Positions 62,558 through 64,000 of a DNA stretch of 64,000 nt are shown one piece after another; position 1 is the first letter of the stretch, and each line of letters starts with the position of its first letter. This DNA is from Sulfuritalea sp. Lineage in GTDB: Bacteria; Pseudomonadota; Gammaproteobacteria; Burkholderiales; Rhodocyclaceae. The notes under the pieces are model-generated. The model was not told the DNA's origin. It did not search any database and worked only from the letters and a program-made list of their open reading frames with translations. The stretch spans positions 1-64,000 of the forward strand of contig JADJFK010000021.1 of assembly GCA_016708585.1 (NCBI GenBank), written 5' to 3'. Both the position numbers and the translations under genes were made by a program.

Positions 62558-63633
62558 AGCCGGGTGCGATTTCCCCGGATTTTTGGCAAGGGAAAAAGGT
62601 ATTTGTCACGGGGCATACCGGCTTCAAGGGAGGCTGGCTGTCACTCTGGTTGCAGAAACTCGGGGCGGACGTGCAAGGTTACGCGCTTGCGCCGCCGACC
62701 GAGCCGAACCTTTTCTCAGTTGCGCGCGTCGCGAAAGGGATGGCCGGAAGCACGATTGCCGACATTCGCGATGCAGATAAATTGTCACAGGCAATGCGCG
62801 CCGCCGGGCCGGATATCGTTTTTCATTTGGCCGCTCAGCCGTTGGTGCGTTATTCCTACGCTGAGCCGGGCGAGACTTACGCCACCAACGTAATGGGCAC
62901 GGTCAACCTGCTCGAGGCCGTCCGAAATACGCCATCGGTAAAGTCGATCGTCATAGTGACGAGCGACAAATGCTATGAGAACCGCGAATGGGTCTGGCCC
63001 TACCGCGAGGACGAACCTGTAGGTGGCTACGATCCCTATTCCAGCAGCAAGGCCTGCGCCGAGATCGTGACCGCCGCGTACCGGCGTTCCTTTCTTGAGG
63101 CGGCGGGCATCGGCGTCGCCAGCGCCCGGGCGGGGAATGTAATCGGTGGCGGCGACTGGGCGACCGATCGCCTGCTCCCGGATTTCTTCCGGGCACTGGA
63201 TGCCGGGCAGCCCCTGGTGATACGTGCGCCCAATGCCGTGCGCCCCTGGCAGCATGTTTTGGAGCCTCTTTCCGGCTACCTCACCTTGGCCGAAAACCTG
63301 TTTTCAGACCATGCCGCCTTTGCGGAAGCGTGGAATTTCGGTCCCGCTGACGGCGACGCCCGCCCGGTCGGCTGGATCGTCGAGCAGCTCACGGCCGCCA
63401 GGCAGGGCGCCTCATGGCAACTCGACAAAAACCCGCAACTGCATGAAGCCAGCTATCTGAAGCTCGATAGCAGCAAAGCACGTGCGCGCCTTGATTGGCA
63501 ACCCCGCTGGAATCTGCAATCCGCCCTCGGAAAAACCATGGAGTGGCATCAAGGCTGGCGCGATAAGCGCGATATGAAAGAATTCACCTTGGCGCAGATC
63601 GACGCCTATCAGGCTGCGAAGCAGGCAGCTTGA
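62554..63633 (+). CDS. rfbG: CDP-glucose 4,6-dehydratase
   Basis: 359-aa extended SDR producing CDP-4-keto-6-deoxyglucose. VFVTGHTGFKGGWLSLWLQKLG binds NAD, and the catalytic motif is YDPYSSSKACAEIV. AAQPLVRYSYAEPGETYATNVMGT and NVIGGGDWATDRLLPD are typical of RfbG. The ATG at 62554 overlaps the rfbF stop, which favours it over the longer open frame. Confidence 0.96.
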   Translation: MKPGAISPDFWQGKKVFVTGHTGFKGGWLSLWLQKLGADVQGYALAPPTEPNLFSVARVAKGMAGSTIADIRDADKLSQAMRAAGPDIVFHLAAQPLVRYSYAEPGETYATNVMGTVNLLEAVRNTPSVKSIVIVTSDKCYENREWVWPYREDEPVGGYDPYSSSKACAEIVTAAYRRSFLEAAGIGVASARAGNVIGGGDWATDRLLPDFFRALDAGQPLVIRAPNAVRPWQHVLEPLSGYLTLAENLFSDHAAFAEAWNFGPADGDARPVGWIVEQLTAARQGASWQLDKNPQLHEASYLKLDSSKARARLDWQPRWNLQSALGKTMEWHQGWRDKRDMKEFTLAQIDAYQAAKQAA

Positions 63634-63687
63634 TTCCCGACGCGTCCCGCGATCGATTGAGCCGTCCGCAGTAACGGGAGAAACACC

Positions 63688-64000
63688 ATGTCACGCCTAG
63701 ATTTTATCGATACCCCGCTATCCGGCCTGAAAGTCGTTCAGCGCAAGCCGATTCGCGATTCGCGCGGCTATTTCAGCCGCTTCTTCTGCGCCGAGGAATT
63801 CCGCCAGGCCGGGCTGGGCGGCGCCATTTCGCAGATCAACCAGTCGTACTCGAAAATTGCCGGCACGGTACGCGGCATGCATTTGCAGATGCCGCCCCAC
63901 GCCGAAAGAAAATTCGTCAGCTGCATCCGCGGGGAAGTTTTCGACGTCGCCGTGGATCTGCGCAGGAACTCGCCGACTTTTCTGCAATGGCACGGGGAAC
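63688..64000 (+). CDS. rfbC: dTDP-4-dehydrorhamnose 3,5-epimerase-like protein (3' end beyond window)
   Basis: The first 104 residues are visible: LSGLKVVQRKPIRDSRGYFSRFF, QINQSYSKIAGTVRGMHLQ with the catalytic His, and a RmlC-type cupin strand DLRRNSPTFLQW at the window edge. GGGAG lies 7 bp before the ATG. Placed after rfbFG, it may epimerise the CDP-4-keto-6-deoxyhexose rather than a dTDP sugar. The catalytic Asp/Tyr region is outside the window. The stop codon is not reached. Confidence 0.88.
   Translation, partial: MSRLDFIDTPLSGLKVVQRKPIRDSRGYFSRFFCAEEFRQAGLGGAISQINQSYSKIAGTVRGMHLQMPPHAERKFVSCIRGEVFDVAVDLRRNSPTFLQWHGE

Noticed and set aside
63966..63986. Apparent tenth copy of the dispersed repeat in the rfbC-like gene (SPTF, GCCGACTTTT)
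   Set aside because: Only about 10 bases match, and R-x-S-P-T-F is the normal family sequence of RmlC epimerases at that position.

Overview
The window is high-GC DNA, visibly richer in G+C up to about 50.65 kb than after it. It reads as a betaproteobacterial chromosome, most likely Rhodocyclales or a near relative. The reasons are the order rubredoxin/pilG on one strand against thiD-thiE-hemL on the other, a pilGHIJ-chpA chemosensory cluster, a pcm/rhodanese/tolC string, and waaC-waaA beside GDP-sugar genes. The organism call is an inference from gene content and order.

Layout. (1) 1-6.3 kb: propionyl-CoA/methylmalonyl-CoA metabolism (3' part of meaB, pccB, pccA), then an OprB-type porin and a VOC-fold protein on the other strand. 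(2) 6.36-15.4 kb: type IV pilus chemosensory system, transcribed leftward as pilG, pilH, pilI, pilJ, chpA. (3) 15.5-31.4 kb: housekeeping genes, namely rubredoxin, thiamin and haem synthesis (thiD, thiE, hemL, and a frameshifted thiC), transport (sugE-like, mgtE, rarD), cell wall (mtgA, uppP), aroE, a TonB-like protein, an RNase II-like protein, a methyltransferase, two hydrolases and a cysteine-cluster protein. (4) 31.5-43.0 kb: a TetR-controlled operon with two complete RND adaptor/pump pairs, followed by pcm-like, rhodanese and tolC genes. (5) 43.0-50.65 kb: waaA and waaC leftward; manC, a vapBC pair, gmd, fcl and a secreted ATP-dependent DNA ligase rightward. (6) 50.8-64 kb: a lower-GC surface-polysaccharide locus with methyltransferases, a sugar reductase-like SDR, acyltransferase, flippase, glycosyltransferases, an ABC exporter (wzm/wzt) and CDP-sugar genes (rfbF, rfbG, start of an rfbC-like epimerase). 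It also holds at least two, probably three, gene remnants.

How the parts fit. Regions 5 and 6 make GDP-L-fucose and a CDP-4-keto-6-deoxyhexose, assemble and methylate a glycan, and export it by both a flippase and an ABC exporter. The ABC ATPase is fused to a TylF-type methyltransferase instead of carrying the usual Wzt sugar-binding tail. The RND operon sits directly upstream of a tolC gene that could serve both pumps.

The most unusual genome-scale signal is a 24-bp dispersed repeat (nine copies seen). It occurs between genes, as an inverted pair forming a bidirectional terminator, and inside five protein-coding genes in two reading frames. Its behaviour resembles the DNA uptake sequences of Neisseria and Haemophilus. 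A predicted secreted DNA ligase (itself carrying a copy) and a pilus chemosensory system lie in the same window.
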